A stretch of 40,148 nucleotides of DNA from a virus. Shown here in pieces: positions 11,907-20,679 of this stretch (positions are counted from its first letter, which is position 1; each line of letters starts with the position of its first letter). Location: the IMG/VR virus record IMGVR_UViG_3300030110_003692, positions 1 to 40,148 of that record. One strand, 5' to 3'. The notes under the pieces are model-generated. The model saw only the letters and a program-made list of their open reading frames with translations, made no database searches and was not told the origin of the DNA. The translations under genes were made by a program, and so were the position numbers.

Positions 11907-13422
11907 CCATCTCCGATACAGTTTTAGTTGTTTCTTTTTTATCTGCTACTTTATAGTCAACAAACTTAGGCATCATAACTGACCATACATTCTTAACACC
12001 TTCATGATAATCAAGTCTATCACAATTAAGAAGATTCAATGCTTCACTAGCACTCTTAAATGTTTTATCACTACCTAAGAATTTTTCAAAAGTAATTTTT
12101 TTGAAATAACAAATGTTTGATGATGAGTCTAGTATAACATAGTTGTCCTTAAGTTTCTCAAAGTCATCTTCTTCTATATGTGACTCAAAGAATTTTTTAA
12201 GAAAATTATACTTCTCTTCATCTAATGTATCTTTAAATTTCATACTTGCATTCTCTACTGCTTTCCTAACTAAGGTAGCCATAAGCATTTCAAATGGAGA
12301 TGGTCCCGACTTAGGTTTAGGTAGTGTCATCCAATAGATACCATATCTAAGTAACTTAACTCTAAAAGATTTTTCGTCTTTCATATCTTCTGGATTAATT
12401 ATTATTTTTTCATCTTGAAACTTAAATGTGTATTCAATTGATTTAGTAGATCTAATAAACTCTACATCTTCAAAGTCATCAATCATATCTGGTACTTGTG
12501 AACCGATACCAAGCTTTCTTAATTTACATAGATCTTTATTACACAGTGGTGCAATTGCATTTGTTTTAGGTGGACACTTATAAGCATAATCTTTTTTAGA
12601 TATAGACTTTGCAAGTGTTTCTACTTCTTTTGGATCTAATGGTGTTGTAAATATTTCATAGTTCCTTTTCTGTAAAATGTTTTGTATCTCATTAATATTT
12701 AAGCTGCCATCGGCTTTCTTCATTTCAAGAACACCAACATTAAATAACAATTCGTTACGGTGGTTTCCTTCCCATTTTTCTGAAATCATTTTCTGAACAC
12801 AAGGAGGATAATGTTTCCAATCACTCTCTGGTTCATACTCTTTAACTTTAATATTATTTAACTGCTCTAAAGTAACAGTCTTTTTAGTTATCATTTCTAA
12901 AAAATTATTTATCATTACTGGAGTATTGTTATCGTTGTAAGCAAACTCAGTAGTTTGATCCATGTTGAAGTAAGGCATGTTCAAACATTTATTCATTGGA
13001 AATACTTCTTCAGAGTAGAAGAAAGTTTTATTCCAATCATTAAGAACTTTAAGAACTTCTTTAATAGGGTACCAATCATTTAAAAATAAAAATAAATGTA
13101 ACCCACCAGATTTAGATCTTACTGCTATTAATGGTAGTTGATTGTCTCTTATTATATCTACAATTTTCTTTTCTGAAAATGTAGTATAGTTACGAGGATC
13201 AATATCAATACATCCCCATTTACACACGTCACCGTTCTCAGGTTTAATCCCAATCCGTGTCTCTCCTTTTAAATGTTTCTTCCATAGTTCAAGAGTAACA
13301 GGTTCGTGGACCGTGAGTACTTTAACCTGTTTCTTTCCCCGTTCATCTACTTCCCCTGTAAGAGAAGTAGTGATGAACAGTTCAGAATTACCCTCAAATA
13401 TCTTTAAGAGTTTTTGCTCCAT
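11872..13422 (-). CDS. AEP-superfamily primase
   Basis: Primase of the archaeo-eukaryotic type (516 aa). The catalytic metal motif is WGCIDIDPRNY (Asp73, Asp75), followed by AVRSKSGGLHLFLFL, which carries the conserved SGGxH (His109), and further acidic segments. A possible zinc site CPPK...APLCNKDLC lies near residue 290, where many such proteins have a PriCT-like or zinc region. The C-terminal half (LLRYGIYWMTLPKPKSGPSPFE onward, in part) resembles the helical domain found after phage AEP primases, but no Walker motif is present; helicase activity is supplied by the next gene. A GC-rich 13-bp motif lies 106 bases inside the gene. Confidence 0.8.
   Translation of the reverse strand: MEQKLLKIFEGNSELFITTSLTGEVDERGKKQVKVLTVHEPVTLELWKKHLKGETRIGIKPENGDVCKWGCIDIDPRNYTTFSEKKIVDIIRDNQLPLIAVRSKSGGLHLFLFLNDWYPIKEVLKVLNDWNKTFFYSEEVFPMNKCLNMPYFNMDQTTEFAYNDNNTPVMINNFLEMITKKTVTLEQLNNIKVKEYEPESDWKHYPPCVQKMISEKWEGNHRNELLFNVGVLEMKKADGSLNINEIQNILQKRNYEIFTTPLDPKEVETLAKSISKKDYAYKCPPKTNAIAPLCNKDLCKLRKLGIGSQVPDMIDDFEDVEFIRSTKSIEYTFKFQDEKIIINPEDMKDEKSFRVKLLRYGIYWMTLPKPKSGPSPFEMLMATLVRKAVENASMKFKDTLDEEKYNFLKKFFESHIEEDDFEKLKDNYVILDSSSNICYFKKITFEKFLGSDKTFKSASEALNLLNCDRLDYHEGVKNVWSVMMPKFVDYKVADKKETTKTVSEMDDEFHTGKFRT
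13304..13316 (-). promoter_or_regulatory. GC-rich 13-bp motif, site 4
   Basis: Minus strand TCACGGTCCACGA near the start of the primase gene, encoding Leu-Thr-Val-His-Glu. Same codon phase as sites 2 and 3. Confidence 0.45.
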
Positions 13423-13428
13423 GGTTAA

Positions 13429-14244
13429 TTAAAATGGAGTTGCTTCTTTAGGTGCGTTTCCTTGTGATTGATTCTCCTGGGAGAAGTCAACCTTACCAAA
13501 GATATCACTCTTCATTGCACTCTTATAAAATCCTTGAGTAGCCTCTAATACTTTTAAATGATCAGTTGCGTTCAAGAATGAATTAAATTCTATTACCCAT
13601 CCATACCATGAGTTTTTAGAATTAGATTCTTTAGTCGTACTCAATTTATAAGTCGTAGACCAAGACGGTGGATTGTACATACCGTTCTTACCCTGCGCTC
13701 TTCTAGATTGAATCATAGAGTTCCAAGTTTTGGATTTCTTTTTTTGAGTTGACTTTAAAGGTATCAAGGCTTGTTCAATTGGATTTAAATCTTTATCCAA
13801 TATGTAAACAAAATGATTTCCCGTATCCTCGATATAATTACCATTAGGCAATCTATCTTTATTATCTGCAGACCTTGTAGTCTCAGACATAATTGCAGGA
13901 TCCGTGTGTATTGCTACAGGTCTTCCTAAACCTTCACCTTTGTCCTTCCACTCGTTAAATGTGTTTATGTAAAGACATGGTGCTACTATCAGCCCTTCTT
14001 TACCTTTCCACACAGTACCAGATGTTTCACTCCATATATCACCCTGTCTAGCAGACTCGACAAATTTACCATCTGTCTCATCTAACACAGGAGAGTTAGC
14101 ATAAAGTATTTTTAACATTGGAAGTTTTTGATCTCGAGCTGTTGTAAACTCTTGACCTTGACCTGCCATACCCTCTAAATCAAATTGAGCGGGTAGGTTT
14201 TCTTTTTTCTTTACTATCGCTTTTTCTTGTTGCTTTTCTATCAT
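13429..14244 (-). CDS. Conserved-type phage replication protein, possibly ssDNA-binding
   Basis: A 271-aa protein with a flexible charged N-terminus, a middle with beta character (KLPMLKILYANSPVL; EGLIVAPCLYINTFNEW; FVYILDKDLNPIEQALIPL; WYGWVIEFNSFL) and a Gln/Ser/Pro-rich tail ending EATPF. Position immediately before the primase, the beta-rich core and the disordered C-terminal tail are what one expects of a single-stranded DNA-binding protein, but the tail is not strongly acidic and I recognise no OB-fold signature. Function remains inference. Expressed with the 181-aa gene upstream (two-base gap). Confidence 0.5.
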   Translation of the reverse strand: MIEKQQEKAIVKKKENLPAQFDLEGMAGQGQEFTTARDQKLPMLKILYANSPVLDETDGKFVESARQGDIWSETSGTVWKGKEGLIVAPCLYINTFNEWKDKGEGLGRPVAIHTDPAIMSETTRSADNKDRLPNGNYIEDTGNHFVYILDKDLNPIEQALIPLKSTQKKKSKTWNSMIQSRRAQGKNGMYNPPSWSTTYKLSTTKESNSKNSWYGWVIEFNSFLNATDHLKVLEATQGFYKSAMKSDIFGKVDFSQENQSQGNAPKEATPF

Positions 14245-14246
14245 GG

Positions 14247-14792
14247 TTACTCCTTCGTGGTTATTTTAGTTTTATTTGCAACGTAGGTTCCAAACAATTC
14301 TGCAGGAACATCTTTACCTAAATCTGCAATCTGTTCTTTTACGAACGATCTTAGACTACTAGGATGTACTGATGTTTTCTGTTGAACTGCTAGACCTTTG
14401 CTCTTCAACTCTTCTACAAGTGCTTTAGCTTCATTATCTTGTCTCATTTTAAACTCCAAAGATACCTGGTTTTTAATCAGATCTCCATGGCCGTTTGCAC
14501 GTAGCCAATCAAAAGCTTCTTCACTTCTAGATGCTGGTATTCTTGCAGAGTAGAATGGTTTAACCTCTACGGATATTCCACCTTCGAGTTTAATTAACTC
14601 TACACCTGCTTGTTGCATTAAGTTTGGAATTGTTTGCTCAGAAAGATTAGTCTCAACTTCTTTTAACTTTTTTAGTTCTTCTTCAGCCGTTGCTATTTTT
14701 TTCTGAGTTTCCAATAACTTTTTGCAAGAGTCGGTAATGTCAGTCGACATTGCCATATCTATATTTACTATAGATTCTGCTTCTAAGTCCAT
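14247..14792 (-). CDS. Conserved phage protein of unknown function, 181 aa
   Basis: N-terminal coiled coil (KLLETQKKIATAEEELKKLK) followed by a pattern seen in a broad phage family: TIPNLMQQAGVELIKLEGG, then Y-A-x-I-P, FDWLRANGHGDLIK, a beta segment and VHPSSLRSFVKEQI with a final LFGTYV. In other phages it lies beside recombination or ssDNA-binding proteins; no activity is established that I know of. Excellent ribosome site AAGGAGG five bases upstream. It is the first gene of the leftward replication operon and is divergent from the SNF2 helicase across a palindromic 71-base gap. Confidence 0.65.
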   Translation of the reverse strand: MDLEAESIVNIDMAMSTDITDSCKKLLETQKKIATAEEELKKLKEVETNLSEQTIPNLMQQAGVELIKLEGGISVEVKPFYSARIPASRSEEAFDWLRANGHGDLIKNQVSLEFKMRQDNEAKALVEELKSKGLAVQQKTSVHPSSLRSFVKEQIADLGKDVPAELFGTYVANKTKITTKE

Positions 14793-14818
14793 AAGAACCT
14801 CCTTGGTCGAATCAATAT

Positions 14819-14849
14819 ATTATTTATTTGATCTTTGCAAATAAATAAT
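14819..14849. promoter_or_regulatory. 12-bp perfect inverted repeat, divergent operator candidate
   Basis: ATTATTTATTTG and its exact reverse complement flank a 7-base centre in the 71-base gap between the leftward 181-aa gene and the rightward SNF2 gene. A symmetric site placed between two divergent starts is the usual layout of a dimeric repressor operator. No perfect promoter hexamers are seen in the gap. Confidence 0.55.
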
Positions 14850-14863
14850 TTAAATCATTCCCA

Positions 14864-16270
14864 ATGTATAAATACAAAACGGAACCCTTTAAACACCAAC
14901 GACAATCATTAATGGAAGGGGCTAAACCTTATAATTTTGCATACTTCATGGAGATGGGAACAGGTAAGACAAAGGTTGCTATAGATAATGCAGCATACTT
15001 ATTTCAAGACCAAAGAATTAATTTTGCATTTGTTATTGCACCTAATTCTGTTTATCAAAATTGGAAAAAAGAAATTAATGTTCATTGTCCAGAAGATACT
15101 AATATTTATATTTGGAAAGTATCAAAAGATAAAACATTTAGAATGGATCCAGATAAACTTACATTTGTTTTAATGAATGTTGAAGCGTTATCACATGCAT
15201 CTGGTAAGAAGTGGTTAGAATCTAAATTACAAAAACATGGTATGAGAAGTATGATTATATTAGATGAGAGTACATCTATAAAAAATTTAAGAGCATCAAG
15301 GTCTAAAGCTATAATTAAATTAGGTCAACTTGCTAGATATAAAAGAATTCTTACAGGTTCTCCTATTACTAAGTCTCCATTAGATTTGTTTTCACAATGT
15401 GCGTTCTTAGATAAGAAGTTATTAGGGTATGATAATTATACAGTATTCAAAGCTAAGTATGCAGTTATGTTTAGTATAGAACGGGGTGGGTACAATATAC
15501 AAATACCAAAGTATTATGTAAATCTTGAAGAGCTAGAATATAAACTAAAAAACTTTTCATATAGAGTACGAAAAAAAGATTGTCTAGATTTACCCGAGAA
15601 GATGTATGTTCAAAGATATGTAGATCTACCGGATGAACAAAGAAAAGCCTATGAACAATTGAAAGAATCTGCTTTAATGATCTTGAGAGATGCAGAGGTA
15701 TCTTACAATAATAAACTTACTGAACTACTTAAATTACAACAGGTAGCTAACGGCTTTGTCAAAACAAATGAAGGGGACATTGTAGATTTTAAAACTAATG
15801 CCAAGCTAACAGAGCTTATGAATATAATAGGAGAGACAGAAGACAAGTGTATTATCTGGGCTAACTATGTTCATAATATTGAAAGCATTAAAAAAAAATT
15901 AGCTGAGACTTATGGTGTAGACTCAGTCGTATCTATCTATGGTAAAGACTCAGTTGATGCTCGTAACAAAGCAGTAGAAAAATTTCAAAACAATGATGAG
16001 TGTAGATTCTTAGTTGGTAATCCAACTGTAGGTGGGTATGGTCTAACACTGACTGCTGCTAAGTATGTTATCTATTTTAGTAACTCTTATAATCTAGAAG
16101 TAAGACAACAGAGCGAAGACAGGGCTCATAGAATAGGACAGAAGTCTCAAGTAACTTATATTGATATAATTTGTAGAGATACAATAGATCAAATGGTATT
16201 ACACAATCTTGAAAACAAAATTGAATTATCTGCTAAGACTCTTGGGGAACAGGTTCAGAAGTGGCTTTAG
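14864..16270 (+). CDS. SNF2-family superfamily 2 helicase
   Basis: ATPase of 468 aa that would translocate on or remodel DNA during replication or recombination. Motifs: MGTGKT (31-36, Walker A), FAFVIAPNSVYQNW (Ia), IILDESTSIKN (132-142, DExx box), RILTGSPITKSP (III), GNPTVGGYGLTLTAA (V) and QSEDRAHRIGQ (416-426, VI, with the arginine finger). This is the compact phage form with both RecA lobes and no extra domains. It is the only large plus-strand gene, begins opposite an operator-like palindrome, and its 3' end overlaps the convergent nuclease gene by 38 bases. No Shine-Dalgarno is visible. Confidence 0.94.
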   Translation: MYKYKTEPFKHQRQSLMEGAKPYNFAYFMEMGTGKTKVAIDNAAYLFQDQRINFAFVIAPNSVYQNWKKEINVHCPEDTNIYIWKVSKDKTFRMDPDKLTFVLMNVEALSHASGKKWLESKLQKHGMRSMIILDESTSIKNLRASRSKAIIKLGQLARYKRILTGSPITKSPLDLFSQCAFLDKKLLGYDNYTVFKAKYAVMFSIERGGYNIQIPKYYVNLEELEYKLKNFSYRVRKKDCLDLPEKMYVQRYVDLPDEQRKAYEQLKESALMILRDAEVSYNNKLTELLKLQQVANGFVKTNEGDIVDFKTNAKLTELMNIIGETEDKCIIWANYVHNIESIKKKLAETYGVDSVVSIYGKDSVDARNKAVEKFQNNDECRFLVGNPTVGGYGLTLTAAKYVIYFSNSYNLEVRQQSEDRAHRIGQKSQVTYIDIICRDTIDQMVLHNLENKIELSAKTLGEQVQKWL

Positions 16271-16973
16271 TTTTATGATATCGTTCTACTCTCTCTAACC
16301 ATTTCTCTTCATACTCTTTTAATTTATTTTCATTCATTTTAAATTCTTGATAAACTTTATCTTTAGTACAGATACATATTAATCCTTGTGTTATAGGACC
16401 ATACTGTTTCTTATGTGCTAATGAGTATGCACAGATTTGATAGTAATAATCTTCTACATACTCTTCTCTTTTTAATTTGTTTGATTGCTTGAAGTCAATG
16501 ATCGTAGGTTGATCATCATATAAACCAACTACATCTGTTGCACCTGCCCATCTATCTTCGTATGCAAGACTAACTTCATTACCCCATACTTCTTTTAATT
16601 TACCTAGGTTGTCTACAATTTCGTGAGCCATAAGTCGTGGTAAGGCACCCTCTGGTGACAGATTAATATAACCTCTTCCATCAATATAATTCTCAAGAAC
16701 ATAATGCATCTCAGTTCCTCTAGTTGCAGCTTGGTTAGTTATTCTTTGTGCTTCTTGATAACCGACTCTTTCTCGCCAAGCATCAAGTCCAGCTTTCTTA
16801 TCTTCTGATTGTGTAGCTGATAATATAGTAGTTACTGATGGTATTTTTATGTCTCCAACATTATAGTGCCGTGAGCCGAGGTCATTGTCTCTAGTATACT
16901 TAGCATACTCATATTTCTTTTCGAGTTTTAAGTCGGTAATATAAAATGAATTATTTTCTCTAACAAGACGCAC
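16233..16973 (-). CDS. PD-(D/E)XK (RecB/Cas4-like) nuclease
   Basis: Exonuclease-like protein of 246 aa. Features of the family: ATRGTEMHYVLENYI (84-97, the GxxxH element), WAGATDVVGL with Asp147, IIDFKQSNKLK (Asp160, Lys162 of the D-x-K core) and YYYQICAYSLA (Gln179 to Tyr183). It probably degrades or processes DNA ends in phage recombination or host DNA breakdown. The frame starts with GTG just after the small membrane protein gene. A GC-rich 13-bp motif is inside its 5' part. Convergent overlap with the SNF2 gene. Confidence 0.87.
   Translation of the reverse strand: MRLVRENNSFYITDLKLEKKYEYAKYTRDNDLGSRHYNVGDIKIPSVTTILSATQSEDKKAGLDAWRERVGYQEAQRITNQAATRGTEMHYVLENYIDGRGYINLSPEGALPRLMAHEIVDNLGKLKEVWGNEVSLAYEDRWAGATDVVGLYDDQPTIIDFKQSNKLKREEYVEDYYYQICAYSLAHKKQYGPITQGLICICTKDKVYQEFKMNENKLKEYEEKWLERVERYHKTKATSEPVPQES
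16869..16881 (-). promoter_or_regulatory. GC-rich 13-bp motif, site 5 (weaker)
   Basis: Minus strand CCTCGGCTCACGG, near the 5' end of the nuclease gene, encoding parts of Leu-Gly-Ser-Arg-His. Its codon phase differs from the other coding sites, which argues against a shared peptide as the cause. Confidence 0.35.
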
Positions 16974-16981
16974 AAGGTCTT

Positions 16982-17197
16982 TTAGTTTAATTTCAAAATA
17001 AGAGCAACAATTATTCCTAGCATTGTTGTCATTAAAAATCCTGTAGATGCTATCATTATTTTTTCAAGTCTATGTATATCTTGATGAACATCATTTATTT
17101 TTCTATTAGTTTCTTCTTGCATAATTCTACATAACTTCTCATGGTCATCCATTCTTTGATGAGCGAGTATATCTTTACTAGAAGCTTTTTTTGGCAC
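16982..17197 (-). CDS. Small coiled-coil/one-span membrane protein, holin candidate
   Basis: 71 aa with a GTG start preceded by GGGAGG eight bases upstream. A polar helical N-terminal part (about 1-46) that could be a coiled coil is followed by one strong transmembrane helix ASTGFLMTTMLGIIVALILK and a two-residue tail. This plan resembles XhlA-type haemolysin/holin accessory proteins. The endolysin lies far away at 39 kb, so the lysis role is only a possibility; it could equally assist DNA ejection, since its neighbours upstream are internal virion proteins. Overlaps the 875-aa gene by 20 bases. Confidence 0.55.
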   Translation of the reverse strand: MPKKASSKDILAHQRMDDHEKLCRIMQEETNRKINDVHQDIHRLEKIMIASTGFLMTTMLGIIVALILKLN

Positions 17198-19805
17198 TGA
17201 CTATCCCTCCCTTATTAAAAAGGTTTAGGGCCTGTGCTAGTTCTGTATTTGATTGTCCACCCATAGGTAAACTAGATGGTGTTACATTTGGTAAAGGAAT
17301 ATCAGATCCAGATCTTACTATTGATCCTGCTCGTTGTCCTGTACCTTGTTGTTGTACTCCAGATTGTAAGTATGGATCTATTTCTATTGCAGGGGCATTC
17401 TCTGGATCAAATTCTCTTTTGGCAGGAGCACCTGGCATAACACCCGTTTTAAAATATTGTTCATAAGCTTCTTTGTTTCCTTGCACTTTGTCCATAGCTG
17501 CCTTAGCTTCTACAGGACCTACAATACCTTCTGCAACTAAAGCACTACCTAATTGTCCAACATATCTAGTTAGCTTTTCATAACTATCAATTCCTTTACT
17601 ACCTTTACCTAGACCTTCAATTAATGCTCTAGTTGTTGCAGGTCTAGACATTGCATAAGCTAAACCAGCAGGACCTAATACAAAAAATGTTGCAGCACCT
17701 GGATCGATTGTACCTGTACCAAAACCAACTACACCAACTATTTGTGATAATGCACCAGCTTGTTTCATCTGTACAAGCATGTCTCCACTTGTTCCTGCTG
17801 CACCTGGTGGTTTTATTTTACCTTCAATTAATTGTAATCTTCTAACATAATCCTTTATGCCTTTTATTTGACTGTCTTTAAGAAAACCTACTGGTAATCC
17901 TGTTTTAGGATCATTTCCAAATAACCAATCATAGTCTTTCATAAATTTTTCTGCTTTAGGAACACTAAGTTTGTAATACTGTCCTGATTTATCAACACTA
18001 TTTCTTAAAAAATCTTTGAAGAACTGTCCTTGTAATGCTCCTTGAATTGCTTCTCTTTGAGGAAATAAATCATATTGTTTTCCTCCAGCATTTATTTTAC
18101 CATCTTTTAAACTTTTTTGAAAAGCTCTAAAGTAACTTGGCTTACCTGCACCAATAATATTTTTATATAATCTTTCTTGACCAAAGTCAGTTTTTAATAA
18201 ATCACTTACAACTTTACCTTCGAATGCCCTTCCTCCTAATCTTGTAAAATCTGAAGCAGCTCTTCTTGCTCCATTTACTGAAGCTGGTAAAGGAGAGTTT
18301 GCTAACATAGATTCCAGTCTTTTTAATATCTCGGCTTGAACCGACTTTGCTCTTCCTAATGGTCTCATTCCTCCTATTTCTTCATAGGCAACTCTAAAAG
18401 TATTGTAATCTGCTTCATCACCCATTCTAGTTAAAACTCCTAACATTGTAGTTACGTCTGGATTATCAGGAACTATATTATCCTTTGTAGCTTGTTTTAT
18501 GTAAGTATTTAAATTACTAACTACCTCATCTTTACCTAAATATGAATTATAAACATTTATTTTTGCCGGTACTTCAGGGCCTCTAATTTTTACATTGAAT
18601 GCAGGATCATACGAACCATCAGCTCTTCTTGTAGCTTTGTTTACACCATCTGCTAATTGATTCCATAATTTATCCTTCCCTCTTTGATAAATTTTTTGGC
18701 CACCTATAATTTGTCCATTTAAAAAAGCAGTTACACCATCTGCAGCAGTATCATAGTCTATCTTTGGTAAGTCCTTTGTTAATACTTTTGTAAAATTATC
18801 AATAGATTCAATTGTCATTAATCTACTTAAACCTTCTGTTTGTCTAATAAACGCACCACCACCAATAGAGGCAGCAGACAGTGAACTAGCTAATTCAACA
18901 CCAGATTGTTCTGTAACTTTACCTGCAATAATATTAGCATCTTCAAATTTATATTTACCTCTTTTTACATTAAAGAAATCTGGGTTAGCTTTTTGTGCAC
19001 TTAAAAATGCATCATCAATTAATTCTGTACTTTCTAAAATAGTTCTTTGTTCTGGTGTTATAAAAACTTTTTGTGATTCATCTGATAATTTATCTAATAC
19101 TTCTTTACTTGGTAGTTTTCCTGTTTCTTTAAACTTAGCAACTTCCTTGTAAAATAATTTATCTCCATCTAAACCTCTAATAACATCTTGAGCACCATCA
19201 ATTGTTTTTAAAGAAAATCCTGTAACCTTGTTGTATGTTTTAGCTAAGGCTCCTGCCATACCAAAACCAAGTAGTTCACCAAAAGCACCTTGAGCTGTAC
19301 CTCTTGCAACTTCTCTTACAATACTTTCTTTAGGATCAAATGTTTGAGATATAGCTGCACCAGCTCCACCCCCTAATCCAGCACCGGTCACACCTCCGAT
19401 TAATCTTTGTTTATTTTTACTTAAATTTAAAAGTGGTCTTGCTATTCTAGCAACTCTTGCTGCCATTAAACCTGTACCCACTAAAGAAGATCCTCCTGTA
19501 AAAGGAGCTGCCGCAACACCTGCAATACCACCAGCGATAGATAAACCTACCTCTGTTACTATTCTCATAAAGTCTGGGCTTGCTAAAAAACTTTCTGTAT
19601 CTTTGTTGTACTTTCCTTTTTGTGCATCAGATAAAACATCTTCAGGAGTAATCATAAGTTTCATCTCATCATCAAAACTTAGTCCTCCATCTTTACCTGT
19701 AGCACCTTTAGCTGCTAAAACAGAATCGATAGCTACTTGTTCTTTAGGAGTAGGCTCAGTCCCTTTAATTTTAAATGTGTTTCCTTGTACAACTATCTCT
19801 GCCAT
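17178..19805 (-). CDS. Large internal virion/ejection protein, 875 aa
   Basis: A long protein with a Gly/Ala-rich, membrane-active-looking region at about 85-180 (SIAGGIAGVAAAPFTGG; GGVTGAGLGGGAGAAI; GAFGELLGFGMAGALA), long helical stretches, a second Ala/Gly hydrophobic part near 700 and a C-terminal NLFNKGGIVSAKK motif. Internal virion proteins of T7-like phages have such amphipathic helices and form the channel for DNA entry. It is the last and largest of the run of putative ejection proteins 22914-17178. No lytic transglycosylase or peptidase motif was found. Exact family not recognised. Confidence 0.6.
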   Translation of the reverse strand: MAEIVVQGNTFKIKGTEPTPKEQVAIDSVLAAKGATGKDGGLSFDDEMKLMITPEDVLSDAQKGKYNKDTESFLASPDFMRIVTEVGLSIAGGIAGVAAAPFTGGSSLVGTGLMAARVARIARPLLNLSKNKQRLIGGVTGAGLGGGAGAAISQTFDPKESIVREVARGTAQGAFGELLGFGMAGALAKTYNKVTGFSLKTIDGAQDVIRGLDGDKLFYKEVAKFKETGKLPSKEVLDKLSDESQKVFITPEQRTILESTELIDDAFLSAQKANPDFFNVKRGKYKFEDANIIAGKVTEQSGVELASSLSAASIGGGAFIRQTEGLSRLMTIESIDNFTKVLTKDLPKIDYDTAADGVTAFLNGQIIGGQKIYQRGKDKLWNQLADGVNKATRRADGSYDPAFNVKIRGPEVPAKINVYNSYLGKDEVVSNLNTYIKQATKDNIVPDNPDVTTMLGVLTRMGDEADYNTFRVAYEEIGGMRPLGRAKSVQAEILKRLESMLANSPLPASVNGARRAASDFTRLGGRAFEGKVVSDLLKTDFGQERLYKNIIGAGKPSYFRAFQKSLKDGKINAGGKQYDLFPQREAIQGALQGQFFKDFLRNSVDKSGQYYKLSVPKAEKFMKDYDWLFGNDPKTGLPVGFLKDSQIKGIKDYVRRLQLIEGKIKPPGAAGTSGDMLVQMKQAGALSQIVGVVGFGTGTIDPGAATFFVLGPAGLAYAMSRPATTRALIEGLGKGSKGIDSYEKLTRYVGQLGSALVAEGIVGPVEAKAAMDKVQGNKEAYEQYFKTGVMPGAPAKREFDPENAPAIEIDPYLQSGVQQQGTGQRAGSIVRSGSDIPLPNVTPSSLPMGGQSNTELAQALNLFNKGGIVSAKKSF

Positions 19806-19813
19806 ATAAATCC

Positions 19814-20677
19814 TTAATTTGCACTAACATCGTATTTGTTACCATCGTATTGTTTAATACTAACACCTTCACTTAAATCTACATAGTTAGAGGCACCTCT
19901 TCCAGAAGCCTCCATAATCTCAAGTGCAGTTGTAAAGTCTGCATTATTATCTTCTGCAATTGCAATAGCATCTGCAAAGTAACTATCTAATGCTTGTAGC
20001 TTTGCTTCAAATGTAGCTTCAGTATCACCTACCTGTGGAATAAGTTTTGTAATTCTTTCTGCTTCTTGTTCTGATACTGCAGCACCAGAGATTGCTTGTG
20101 TAACGAATGATGTTGCTTGTTGTATTCTACTTTTAAAAGCACCGTAGTCTTTTGAAAATTGTGAGCCACCTACTTTACCAATCGATGCTCTAATTCTTGA
20201 TAGATCACCAAATCCTACAGGCTTACCTAATTTATAATAGTCATCACCTATTCTAGATAAAATAGTTCTTACTCTTTTACTTCCTTGAATTTGTTTTACA
20301 GATTCTGCTGATGGTTTAGATACAACAGTTATCTTTCCCTTACCATCTATTTGAGCAACAGATCCTTTTGGTAAATTATATTGTACTAATTCTTCATCTG
20401 TTAAGGTACGAGAACGATCTAATCCTGTTCCTTTTTGTTTTTCTACAGATAAAATAGTAGCCGGAAGTTTACTAACTCCTTCCCCTAATGCTGTTAATGC
20501 AGGAGCAATTCCTGATCCTTTTGCTTGAAGTAATGGTGCAGCCAAAGTTGCTGCATAAATAGCTTTTTCTTTAGGAGTTAGCCCAGTTATACCTCCTGTT
20601 TGAAAATGTTTTATAGTTGGCTTCAATGACTTGAAGTATCTATCTTTAAACATTTTTCTTGTTAATACTTTATCCAT
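19814..20677 (-). CDS. Probable internal virion protein, 287 aa
   Basis: N-terminal basic segment with HFQTGGITGLTPKEKA, an Ala-rich helix (AATLAAPLLQAKG), an adhesive middle with repeated short motifs and a helical C-terminal half (VSEQEAERITKLIPQVGDTE). The FQTGGI element resembles the (F/Y)xxGG(I/L) motifs in its two neighbours, the 312-aa and 875-aa proteins, which suggests they bind a shared partner in the virion. No enzymatic motif. Two-base gap from the Q-rich protein gene. Confidence 0.55.
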   Translation of the reverse strand: MDKVLTRKMFKDRYFKSLKPTIKHFQTGGITGLTPKEKAIYAATLAAPLLQAKGSGIAPALTALGEGVSKLPATILSVEKQKGTGLDRSRTLTDEELVQYNLPKGSVAQIDGKGKITVVSKPSAESVKQIQGSKRVRTILSRIGDDYYKLGKPVGFGDLSRIRASIGKVGGSQFSKDYGAFKSRIQQATSFVTQAISGAAVSEQEAERITKLIPQVGDTEATFEAKLQALDSYFADAIAIAEDNNADFTTALEIMEASGRGASNYVDLSEGVSIKQYDGNKYDVSAN

Positions 20678-20679
20678 GA

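Noticed and set aside
17178-19805. Possible lytic transglycosylase in the large ejection protein
   Set aside because: No catalytic Glu with the usual ES-x-(Y/F) context was found.
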